16,265 bases of DNA, taken from Nanobdellota archaeon (lineage in GTDB: Bacteria; Patescibacteriota; Minisyncoccia; UBA6257; GWB1-50-10). Below are positions 5,754-12,298 of the stretch, piece by piece. Under the pieces are notes generated by a model that saw only the letters and a list, made by a program, of their open reading frames with translations, was not told where the DNA came from and searched no databases. How positions within the stretch are numbered: the first letter of the stretch is position 1; every line of letters starts with the position of its first letter. A program made the position numbers and the translations under genes. The stretch covers positions 1 through 16,265 of the forward strand of contig JAUYPG010000027.1 in NCBI GenBank assembly GCA_030695805.1, read 5' to 3'.

Positions 5754-5759
5754 AGTATA
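5754..5759 (-). promoter_or_regulatory. -10 box of the Cas2-fold gene (leaderless)
   Basis: Minus strand TGATATACT, an extended -10 (TATACT at 5754-5759). Only six bases separate it from the ATG, so the mRNA should be leaderless. The -35 region falls inside the right palindrome (5769-5802), which could therefore act as an operator. The same TGATATACT word stands before pilB. Confidence 0.6.
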
Positions 5760-5768
5760 TCATAAAAC

Positions 5769-5802
5769 CTATCTTTAGCAGACGGCCGTTTGCTAAAGAT
5801 AG
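5769..5802. repeat. right flanking palindrome of the Cas2-fold gene
   Basis: A 34-nt palindrome, CTATCTTTAGCAGACGG and CCGTTTGCTAAAGATAG, perfect except for one G-T pair (5781/5790). It aligns with the left copy at 5089-5126. Where the left copy has the pair T5101-A5114 this one has C5779-G5792, a compensatory change. It lies between prfA and the Cas2-fold gene. On the minus strand GGTTTTATG follows, so it may also terminate the pilus-prfA transcript. Confidence 0.85.
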
Positions 5803-5823
5803 TAAAAAATCCTCACACGTAAA

Positions 5824-6615
5824 TCATCCGACTGCTTCCCGAAATTCCCTCACAATCTTCCCAAAGTCACCGTCCAGAATCTTTTCGATATTGCTCCATT
5901 TTTTGTTAATTCGATGGTCGGTAATCCTGTCCTGCGGAAAGTTGTAGGTACGAATCTTTTCCGAACGATCGGCAGTACCGATTTGCTCGCGCCGAATCTG
6001 ATCAATCGAACCCACTGCCTGCTCTCTTTGCGCCTCGTATAACTTTGCCCGCAAAATCTCCATGGCAAGCGCGCGATTCGCGTGCTGGGATCGCTCAACC
6101 CGCGACCCAACAACAATCCCAGTCGGCTTATGCAAAATCCTGACAGCCGTCTCCACCTTGTTCACGTTCTGTCCGCCCGGCCCGCCCGCGCGGGAAAAAG
6201 TAACCTCCAAATCGCCATCCCGAACCTGAACTGCTGTTGGCTCAACGAAAGGCAGAACCGCGACCGATGCGGTTGAGGTATGAATCCTTCCCTGCCGCTC
6301 GGTTTGCGGCACACGTTGCACCCGATGCACGCCGAACTCATTCTTGAAGTCGTTATATAATGTAGTTCCTGAGCCCATCGGGTCTGAGACCCTCAGGGTC
6401 GAATGACTTGTCGAAGGACTGCTTACTTCAGCGACAAGGGACTTAACCCCTCCGCCCGCGCTCTCGCTCGAATCAACCACGGAAAACTTCCATCCCTGCT
6501 TCTCGGCGTACCTCTGATACATCCGCGTGAGATCCCCGGCAAAAAGCCCGGCCTCGTCTCCTCCGGCTCCTGCTCGAATTTCTATAATAATTTTTGTAAT
6601 ATTTTGATTTTCCAT
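5824..6615 (-). CDS. prfA: peptide chain release factor 1 lacking the N-terminal domain
   Basis: A 263-residue class I release factor that reads UAA/UAG and triggers peptide release. The PCRF region starts at once (IEIRAGAGGDEAGLFAGDL, 12-29). The codon-reading tripeptide is PQT (103-105), the PxT form of RF1 rather than SPF of RF2. The catalytic GGQ is at 147-149 (AGGPGGQNVNKVETAVR), and the TYNFPQDRITDHRI block is intact. The roughly 100-residue helical domain 1 is absent; the previous stop codon is one base upstream, so this is no simple frameshift. Residues 65-85 are an insertion relative to the family, encoded by palindromic repeat DNA. It is the last gene of the pilus cluster and probably co-transcribed. 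It could instead be an RF1-like accessory factor. Confidence 0.85.
   Translation of the reverse strand: MENQNITKIIIEIRAGAGGDEAGLFAGDLTRMYQRYAEKQGWKFSVVDSSESAGGGVKSLVAEVSSPSTSHSTLRVSDPMGSGTTLYNDFKNEFGVHRVQRVPQTERQGRIHTSTASVAVLPFVEPTAVQVRDGDLEVTFSRAGGPGGQNVNKVETAVRILHKPTGIVVGSRVERSQHANRALAMEILRAKLYEAQREQAVGSIDQIRREQIGTADRSEKIRTYNFPQDRITDHRINKKWSNIEKILDGDFGKIVREFREAVG
6362..6421. repeat. palindromic repeat inserted in prfA
   Basis: The DNA for RF1 residues 65-85 contains the alternating palindromes GGGTC-TGA-GACCC (6380-6392) and GACCC-TCA-GGGTC (6388-6400), flanked by CCTGAG/CTCAGG and TTCGAC words. The encoded peptide is serine/threonine-rich and has no counterpart in RF1. The length keeps the frame. 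It looks like an in-frame insertion of a small dispersed element. Confidence 0.6.
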
Positions 6616-6616
6616 A

Positions 6617-7120
6617 TTATCGAACCGCGGAAATCACTTCGCCAAGTTCCGCGAATGGCGCCCCTACTGTCACTCGTCCCGTTACGCTATCCTGCCACAC
6701 CTCATATCCCAAATCATAACTCGACGTGCTCGTATAATATACTCCGACTCCATTTGGATCTCGCGGCACCCCAGGCAAATACGCGGGATACAGACACGGC
6801 ACGATATTATATCCACCCATGCCCGAGCTCATCCTCGTTCGTGCGGAAGGAAACTCTCCGGAGACGCAGGAAAAAATGCCCTTATTATCCGCCCTCCTTG
6901 TCGCAATCGCGTTCAAAAGCGCGTGCGTATCCGAGGTCCGCTTATTATTGCGCGCCCCGGCAAACCAAACATTGGGACGAAACACCACAATAATACTCGC
7001 CATCAAAAAAGAAATGATGCCAAGCGCGAGCAAAAGCTCAAGCATGGTAAACCCAGCACCGCTTTTCGTAAGGGAACACAATGTATGTTTATGCATATTC
7101 GCCCGCGTCGTAATGCTCAT
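6617..7120 (-). CDS. type IV pilin-like protein
   Basis: A 167-residue prepilin. After a 23-residue basic leader the peptidase site GAG|FTMLE is followed by the hydrophobic helix LLLALGIISFLMASIIVVF; Glu+5 is E28. The globular part has two cysteines (in FSCVSG and VPCLYP) that may form a disulphide, and the motif YLPGVPRDPNGVGVYY resembles the C-terminal region of GspG-like pilins. The start at 7120 is chosen because GGAGGAG lies five bases upstream and the codon overlaps the previous stop as TGATG. An in-frame TTG one codon earlier is possible. It may be the major pilin or a pseudopilin of this locus, processed by a prepilin peptidase not in the window. Confidence 0.82.
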   Translation of the reverse strand: MSITTRANMHKHTLCSLTKSGAGFTMLELLLALGIISFLMASIIVVFRPNVWFAGARNNKRTSDTHALLNAIATRRADNKGIFSCVSGEFPSARTRMSSGMGGYNIVPCLYPAYLPGVPRDPNGVGVYYTSTSSYDLGYEVWQDSVTGRVTVGAPFAELGEVISAVR

Positions 7121-7509
7121 CAAAACTCCTCCATGCGCACCTTTGCGAGAGTATAACTATCCACCACAAGCCGCAGATTCACGACCGAGCCCCGGACTGT
7201 GGAGCTCGCCTTAATTGTTATGGTACTCGTCCCAAACATGATTGGCAAAACCTCACACGCTGAACCGGCGATATTTATCGTTTCTCCTCCCTCATACGCG
7301 CCAGAGGCAAGATACAGAAGCGCGTGCCGCAGACACCCATTGGCGGACGCGACAGCCGCGCTTTTCCGCTCAAGCGCCTGCGTATCTTCGTATCCAAAAA
7401 AACCGCTAACCCCGACAAACACCGCGATCGCGAGCACAAGCGCGGATACAATAATCGCGCTCACCACAGCGACAAATCCATCGGAACGATTGGTATGTTC
7501 AATATTCAT
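7120..7509 (-). CDS. PilX-like minor pilin / membrane-anchored pilus protein
   Basis: A 129-residue protein with an N-terminal membrane helix (GFVAVVSAIIVSALVLAIAVFVGVSGFFGY) and a small periplasmic domain. The beginning DG|FVAVV resembles PilX-type minor pilins, but the usual Glu+5 is valine, so assembly may differ from that of true pilins. Two cysteines (NGCLRHALLYL, GSACEVL) could pair. The ATG at 7509 has an AAGTGA ribosome-like site upstream. A GTG at 7518, right after the preceding stop, is an alternative start. It overlaps the next pilin gene by one base. Placement between a GspJ-like pilin and another pilin supports a role as minor pilin of the same complex. Confidence 0.7.
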   Translation of the reverse strand: MNIEHTNRSDGFVAVVSAIIVSALVLAIAVFVGVSGFFGYEDTQALERKSAAVASANGCLRHALLYLASGAYEGGETINIAGSACEVLPIMFGTSTITIKASSTVRGSVVNLRLVVDSYTLAKVRMEEF

Positions 7510-7518
7510 ATATATCAC

Positions 7519-8028
7519 TTAAAAAATGGGAAACGTATATATAATTGACGACGTTGCCCCGGATCGTGCCCTATCGCGCAATCGAATCCTTACCTCGAGA
7601 GTGGAAGAAACCGCGGCTGAAGAAACGTGATTTGCCTCAAACCCCTCAATAAGCACTCGATTATTCGTAAGCGCGCGAGCGGTACTGCTCGCGAGAGAAA
7701 GAAATATCTGCCCATCTGAAAATGAAAATACCGCGGGAGAGGTGCTCGACTGAAATGTCGCGATACGAAGAAGAGAGGAGGTTGCTCCTGGCGCGGGCTC
7801 TTCTATGCGGCTTGCCTGCAACATGATCCATTGCAAACGCTCTCCCACAAGCTCCTCGTTTGCGATCATCTCATGGCGGGATTCGAGAGCGGCGCGAAAT
7901 GAAAACATCTGCTGAACCGCGAGAAACGCCGCGCTCAAAAAAATCGCTAAAATCGCGGAATACAGAAGAACTTCTAAAAGAGTGAGGCCCTCCTCTGTCC
8001 GTAAATATGTATGTGTGTATTTGCGCAT
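7519..8028 (-). CDS. GspJ/PilW-like minor pilin
   Basis: A 169-residue prepilin. The leader ends in RTEEG and the mature protein starts LTLLEVLLYSAILAIFLSAAFL, with Glu+5 at residue 19. The body is a serine/threonine-rich beta domain ending in SSIIYTFPIF. Size, leader and position resemble GspJ/PilW minor pilins, which help form the tip complex that starts pilus assembly. It lies 24 nt after the propeller fusion gene and directly before the PilX-like gene. The ribosome site is weak, so translation may be coupled to the gene before it. The exact GspJ-type assignment is inferred from gene order. Confidence 0.75.
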   Translation of the reverse strand: MRKYTHTYLRTEEGLTLLEVLLYSAILAIFLSAAFLAVQQMFSFRAALESRHEMIANEELVGERLQWIMLQASRIEEPAPGATSSLLRIATFQSSTSPAVFSFSDGQIFLSLASSTARALTNNRVLIEGFEANHVSSAAVSSTLEVRIRLRDRARSGATSSIIYTFPIF

Positions 8029-8052
8029 AATTCGTCGTCCATGAGAGGAACT

Positions 8053-9486
8053 TCAATCCCCGGGCCCAACAATCCGAAGCACATCATTCGAGCGCACCGC
8101 GGCATACGCTCGATTATTTTCATAATCAACTCCTACCCCGTCCTGCGGATAATTAAACGAACTAATTTCAACAATTGACGCGGGAGAAGAAACATCAAGC
8201 ACAAAAAGCTCCGAATTAGAATTGCTGGTAACCGCGAACACGTACCGTCCCACAGCCGCAAGATCATTCACAGAGCCGCCCGTAGAAAACGACCCATACG
8301 AAATAATATTCGAAGACGAAGCCGTATTCAAGACAATCACGCGCTCGCTCGTCCCAAAAAATACGCGCGTTTTCGATTGAGCAAAGACCGATCGGCCGGC
8401 TCCCGCGTCTCCGAGAGGGGCGCTAAACGAACCAAGATACGAAGGGGTCGGCGAAGACACATCCAAAAGCATGAGTTCCTTCCCGGAAACGTCTGTCGCG
8501 AGATATGCCGTATCCTCCAACACATATATATCGCGCACACTCGCGCCCACGTCAAAACTTCCAACCACCGATGGGGATGACGGGTTCGACACATTGAGCA
8601 CCACAAACTCATCTATTGCCGCTCCTGCCTGCCGACCAACATACGCGTACCTTCCATCATAATACGCTGTAAGCGCGTCTTCAGCGCCAGAGAGATTAAG
8701 CGAGCCCGTCTCTACTATGCCGGAAGGAAGAGAAACATCAAGTATCAAAAATTCCTTGCTATTCGAGACCGACGACACATACGCATAACGAGAGGCAACC
8801 GCAAGAGATGTAAGGTCGTCCCCGGTGTCATATCCACCGACCCTTGCGGGACTTGCGGGGTTTGCAACATCAAACACAGTAAACGAATCACTGCTCCCTG
8901 TTCGCGTGGTCGCGAGATACGCGTAGGTACCACGAAGAACAATGTCAGCCCCCTTCCGCCCTGATGGGATCACATCACCCGTGCCAATCGTCTTTGGACG
9001 CGTCCAATCGCCTGACAAGGGAGACCCCTCTCCAGACCCGGGACCTCCGCCAGAGGCAACCGCCTCCTTCCACCTGCTAAAAAGCGTCGGCATCTCCACA
9101 AAAAGTTTCCGATCCGCCGCAACGCTCCAAGAAACCCGAATACGCGCCTCTTTCTCATAAAGACCTGAAGACGAAACAACAACAACGCGCGTAAACATCC
9201 CATTTGTATCTGATGTTCCGGCGAATTGCCACTCCCCCGCGATCAGCGCAAGTCCATGCTCGCCTGGAGAAACACTCTCCCAATCCCTCTCTATAACAGA
9301 GCGCGTTGCGGAGACGCCCTCCTCCGCGAACAACCGCGCGCGAGACGCATGCGCCCTGTCGGAAAGAGTTCGTGATCCGCCAAAAATAAGAAGCGCGCCA
9401 ACGCCCATGCCAAGCGCCAAGAGCGCCATGCCTATAAGCGCCTCTATTAAAATTTGACCCTTACCATGTGATTCTGCCATATTCAT
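8053..9486 (-). CDS. minor pilin fused to a C-terminal beta-propeller
   Basis: A 477-residue fusion. Residues 1-135 are a pilin: cleavage G10|Q11, Glu+5 at E15 (QILIEALIGM) and a hydrophobic helix to residue 36. A glycine/serine linker (145-160) leads to a repeat domain (165-477). There, units with the pattern YAYL-V ... F-VLDVSNPSSP-VVGSF recur six times plus a partial seventh (for example EFLILDVS, EFVVLNVSNPSSPSVVGSF, ELMLLDVSSP, ELFVLDVSSP). This is the LVIVD-type beta-propeller pattern found in bacterial surface proteins, consistent with seven blades closed by the terminal strand. Only a tip or side position would leave such a head room, so an adhesin-like role, analogous to PilY1, is inferred. 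It overlaps the preceding pilin gene by 26 nt. A second ATG lies at 9480. Confidence 0.82.
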   Translation of the reverse strand: MNMAESHGKGQILIEALIGMALLALGMGVGALLIFGGSRTLSDRAHASRARLFAEEGVSATRSVIERDWESVSPGEHGLALIAGEWQFAGTSDTNGMFTRVVVVSSSGLYEKEARIRVSWSVAADRKLFVEMPTLFSRWKEAVASGGGPGSGEGSPLSGDWTRPKTIGTGDVIPSGRKGADIVLRGTYAYLATTRTGSSDSFTVFDVANPASPARVGGYDTGDDLTSLAVASRYAYVSSVSNSKEFLILDVSLPSGIVETGSLNLSGAEDALTAYYDGRYAYVGRQAGAAIDEFVVLNVSNPSSPSVVGSFDVGASVRDIYVLEDTAYLATDVSGKELMLLDVSSPTPSYLGSFSAPLGDAGAGRSVFAQSKTRVFFGTSERVIVLNTASSSNIISYGSFSTGGSVNDLAAVGRYVFAVTSNSNSELFVLDVSSPASIVEISSFNYPQDGVGVDYENNRAYAAVRSNDVLRIVGPGD

Positions 9487-9910
9487 TTAATACTACCGAA
9501 GCTATCTCGGTATCTCCTTGGAAAAGATCCCATGAGGCCGCGCCGGAAGGAAGCCCTGTGGGAGCAAAAAATACAATCTCCGAAGGTCCAGAAAACAGGA
9601 TCGTGTCGGACCGCGCGTAGATCTCGTCAAATGCCGCGTTACGATCCGCGTATGAAGAGCCGCGAAAAAAAACAAACGAGTCATCAAGAATCCGCAGTCC
9701 GTAGGAAGATGCCGCGTGGTTAGAAAACGCGTAACGCTCGGCGCGCCGCAGGAGATTCACAAAGCGCTTGTGTTCCGTCCGAAGCGCGATATCCCGATAC
9801 GCGTCCGCAAGAAGCGGAGCGCCGACTCCGAATATCAAAGCCAAAATCCCCATCGCGAGAACTATCTCAATAATCGTAAACCCGGCACCGCTTTTCATAC
9901 GAGAGCGCAT
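9461..9910 (-). CDS. FimT/GspH-like minor pilin
   Basis: A 149-residue prepilin with a short basic leader (MRSRMKSGAG) and mature start FTIIEIVLAMGILALIFGVGAPLL (Glu+5 at E15). The domain that follows (HKRFVNLLRRAERYAFSNH..SSYGLRI, then FFRGSSY) resembles GspH/FimT, whose members sit at the pilus tip. The start at 9910 lies 4 nt after the pilC stop. The frame is open upstream, but that part overlaps pilC and lacks a ribosome site. A second ATG (9898) is possible. As the first pilin gene after pilC it starts the minor-pilin series of the operon. Confidence 0.82.
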   Translation of the reverse strand: MRSRMKSGAGFTIIEIVLAMGILALIFGVGAPLLADAYRDIALRTEHKRFVNLLRRAERYAFSNHAASSYGLRILDDSFVFFRGSSYADRNAAFDEIYARSDTILFSGPSEIVFFAPTGLPSGAASWDLFQGDTEIASVVLNEYGRITW

Positions 9911-9914
9911 TGGC

Positions 9915-10970
9915 TTATAAATTAGGCGTAGAGACCTGATAAATCGGGAGAATAATAGAGATGGCGACAAACCCCACCAAAAGACCCATAAAAAGAAGGA
10001 GAAGCGGCTCAAGTGTCGCGGTCAAATTTTTAACCCGCTCATCCACTTCTCGTTCATAGTATTCCGCGAGATAAAATAAATTTTGCTCAAGATTGCCCGT
10101 TGTCTCTCCTACACTAATCAGATTTGCAACCATGGGAGGGAAAAACCCCCGCCGCGTACGCAAGTACGAAGAAAGTTGCTCCCCTCTCCGCACGTACCCA
10201 ATTGCGTGTTCTATCTCCGCTCGATACGCGGTATTCCGCAAACTCCTGGCAGAGACCTCAAGCGCCTCAAGAATCGCGACCCCGCTCCGCATCAGGAGCG
10301 CGAACGATCTCGTAAAATCAACAATCACAACCCCCACGACCACCCCTCGAATCACGGGCGTGAAAAGAAGCGCGCGATCATACAAAAGACGAATGGATTT
10401 CACGCGCAACAAAAGATGAACGGCAACCGGCAACATAAAAAATAACGGAAGAATCAAAAACCAATACGCGGAAGCAACATCAACGAACACAATGAGCATA
10501 CGCGTGGGAAGAGGTAGCGCGACCCGCAAATCGGTAAGAAGCGGCAAAATCTTCGGCAATACAAAAAACACGAGAAAAAGCACAATGCCGACGGTCGCGC
10601 AAAGAATAATGACGGGGTAAATAAGCGCGGTCTTCACCTTGCCCTGAAGCGATTTCTTTTTTTCAAGCTCTTCAGCGAGATAGAGCAAGCTCTCTGAAAG
10701 ATTCCCGCTTCGCTCCCCAATCTCAACAATACTCACAAAAAAATCTCCAAAAATCTTCCCGTGGCCTCGAAGCCCCTCTGAAAGAAACCTGCCCTTATTA
10801 ATCTCCGCGATAAACCCTTGAATAATGCGACGAAGCGACCTTGAGGGCGTCTGCTCCGCGAGAAGTCGAAGCCCCTCTGGAAGCGAGACCCCGCTCTTTA
10901 TCATAAGATGCAGATGCCGCGCGAAATTAATCCTTTCTTGCAATGGCACCGATTGAAAAAACGCAATCAT
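9915..10970 (-). CDS. pilC: type IV pilus inner-membrane platform protein PilC (GspF family)
   Basis: A 351-residue polytopic membrane protein that anchors the PilB ATPase and couples its motion to pilin extraction. It has two GspF repeats. The first is near residues 14-140 (FARHLHLMIKSGVSLPEGLRLL, with the motif IGERSGNLSESL). The second is near 220-345 (FTRSFALLMRSGVAILEALEVSA, with VGETTGNLEQNL). Membrane segments are visible around 118-140, 165-190 and 326-346. It is slightly shorter than typical PilC (about 400) because the N-terminal extension is missing, as is common in reduced genomes. It follows pilB by 8 nt, with no ribosome site, which suggests coupled translation. Confidence 0.93.
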   Translation of the reverse strand: MIAFFQSVPLQERINFARHLHLMIKSGVSLPEGLRLLAEQTPSRSLRRIIQGFIAEINKGRFLSEGLRGHGKIFGDFFVSIVEIGERSGNLSESLLYLAEELEKKKSLQGKVKTALIYPVIILCATVGIVLFLVFFVLPKILPLLTDLRVALPLPTRMLIVFVDVASAYWFLILPLFFMLPVAVHLLLRVKSIRLLYDRALLFTPVIRGVVVGVVIVDFTRSFALLMRSGVAILEALEVSARSLRNTAYRAEIEHAIGYVRRGEQLSSYLRTRRGFFPPMVANLISVGETTGNLEQNLFYLAEYYEREVDERVKNLTATLEPLLLLFMGLLVGFVAISIILPIYQVSTPNL

Positions 10971-10978
10971 AAAAATTA

Positions 10979-12262
10979 TTATTCCCCCGAAACGCGAAGT
11001 ACTTCTTCTATGGTGGTAATGCCCTGAAGCGCCTTCTCAAATCCATCTTCTAAAATAGAAATCATCCCCGCGCGAATCGCGGCCTGTTTTATCTCGTCCG
11101 CGTTTGCCTGCCGCATGATAAACGTCCGAATTTCTTCCGTGATTTCAAGCACCTCGTGAATTCCGATTCTCCCTCGATACCCGGAATGCTCGCACATCTC
11201 GCACCCCTTGCCCTCATAAAACGTCCTCTTGCCTCCTAAAACGCGTTCAGAAATAAGCTTGGCCAAACGCGCGTACTCCTCATCCGTAAAACGCTTTTCC
11301 TCTTTGCAGTCCTTGCAAATCTGACGCACCAAGCGCTGATTAATAACGACAATAACCGTCGAGGCAATGAGAAAGGACTCCACGCCCATATCCATAAGCC
11401 GGGGCAGAGTCGTTGCCGCGTCGTTCGTATGAAGCGTGGACACAAGAAGATGTCCGGTCATTGCCGCGTTTACCGCGATGTTTGCCGTCTCCTTGTCTCG
11501 AATCTCACCGACCATAATAATATCCGGATCCTGACGCAAGATGAACCGAAGCCCTTCCGCGAACGTAAGGTTTGTCTGGCGATGCACCTGAATCTGATCA
11601 ATGCCTTCAATGGAGTACTCTATCGGGTCCTCAATCGTAATGATGGAAACCGCGGGAGTGTTCAGTTCCCGCAAGACCGAGTAGAGCGTTGTTGTTTTGC
11701 CGGATCCTGTGGGACCGGTAACTAAAATCATGCCGTATGGCCGCCGAATCCCGCGCCGCACCTTCTCCAAATTAACCCCAGAAAACCCAAGGGTATCCAA
11801 AGAAAAACCATAGGCCTCATCAGCCAAAATCCGCATCACGCAATTTTCTCCATAATACGTTGGCGCGATTGAAACGCGCACATCAACATCCCCAATGCCG
11901 CCAACCTGTACGCGAAAACGCCCGTCTTGAGCCGCCTGATGCTCGTCGGTTCGAAGCGAAGAGAGGACCTTGATGCGGGTAATAATCTCGGAATGTATCT
12001 CTTTTGGAAACGAAAAAATATCCTGCATCACCCCGTCAATGCGAAACCGCACGCGCAGACGATCTGTCTCGGGGTCAATATGAATATCCGAAGATCGCAT
12101 CACATACGCGTATTCAACAAGTTCGTCAACGAGACGGATAATAGGAATCTCCGCGGGATCTTTCAGCGCGTCCTCGATTTCCTTGCGGAGACGCCCCGCG
12201 CGTTCAACCGATCTCATATCTCGGCTTTCGGGCCCCTTGCGCGCAATCTGACTATTCTCCAT
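10979..12262 (-). CDS. pilB: type IV pilus assembly ATPase PilB (GspE family)
   Basis: A 427-residue hexameric cytoplasmic ATPase that drives pilus extension. Visible motifs: SSDIHIDP (57-64), Walker A GPTGSGKTT (183-191), Asp box TIEDPIEY (209-216), Walker B DPDIIMVGE (245-253), His box MTGHLLVSTLHTN (268-280), and the zinc tetracysteine C316/C319/C354/C357. The motif set is that of an assembly ATPase rather than the retraction ATPase PilT. The N-terminal MshEN/T2SSE_N region is absent, so the protein is about 130 residues shorter than E. coli-type GspE/PilB. An extended -10 box ends 8 nt before the ATG, and GAAGG may act as a ribosome site. It heads the pilus operon. No pilT, pilM-Q or pilD is in the window. 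Confidence 0.95.
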   Translation of the reverse strand: MENSQIARKGPESRDMRSVERAGRLRKEIEDALKDPAEIPIIRLVDELVEYAYVMRSSDIHIDPETDRLRVRFRIDGVMQDIFSFPKEIHSEIITRIKVLSSLRTDEHQAAQDGRFRVQVGGIGDVDVRVSIAPTYYGENCVMRILADEAYGFSLDTLGFSGVNLEKVRRGIRRPYGMILVTGPTGSGKTTTLYSVLRELNTPAVSIITIEDPIEYSIEGIDQIQVHRQTNLTFAEGLRFILRQDPDIIMVGEIRDKETANIAVNAAMTGHLLVSTLHTNDAATTLPRLMDMGVESFLIASTVIVVINQRLVRQICKDCKEEKRFTDEEYARLAKLISERVLGGKRTFYEGKGCEMCEHSGYRGRIGIHEVLEITEEIRTFIMRQANADEIKQAAIRAGMISILEDGFEKALQGITTIEEVLRVSGE

Positions 12263-12270
12263 ATGCCTTC

Positions 12271-12279
12271 AGTATATCA
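12271..12279 (-). promoter_or_regulatory. extended -10 promoter of the pilus operon
   Basis: Minus strand TGATATACT (TATACT at 12271-12276), 8 nt before the pilB ATG. No good -35 is seen at 16-18 nt, so it would rely on the TG extension. It allows the pilus operon to be transcribed independently of the kinase and hypothetical genes upstream. Confidence 0.5.
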
Positions 12280-12298
12280 CGAAAAACGCCGCTTCCTA

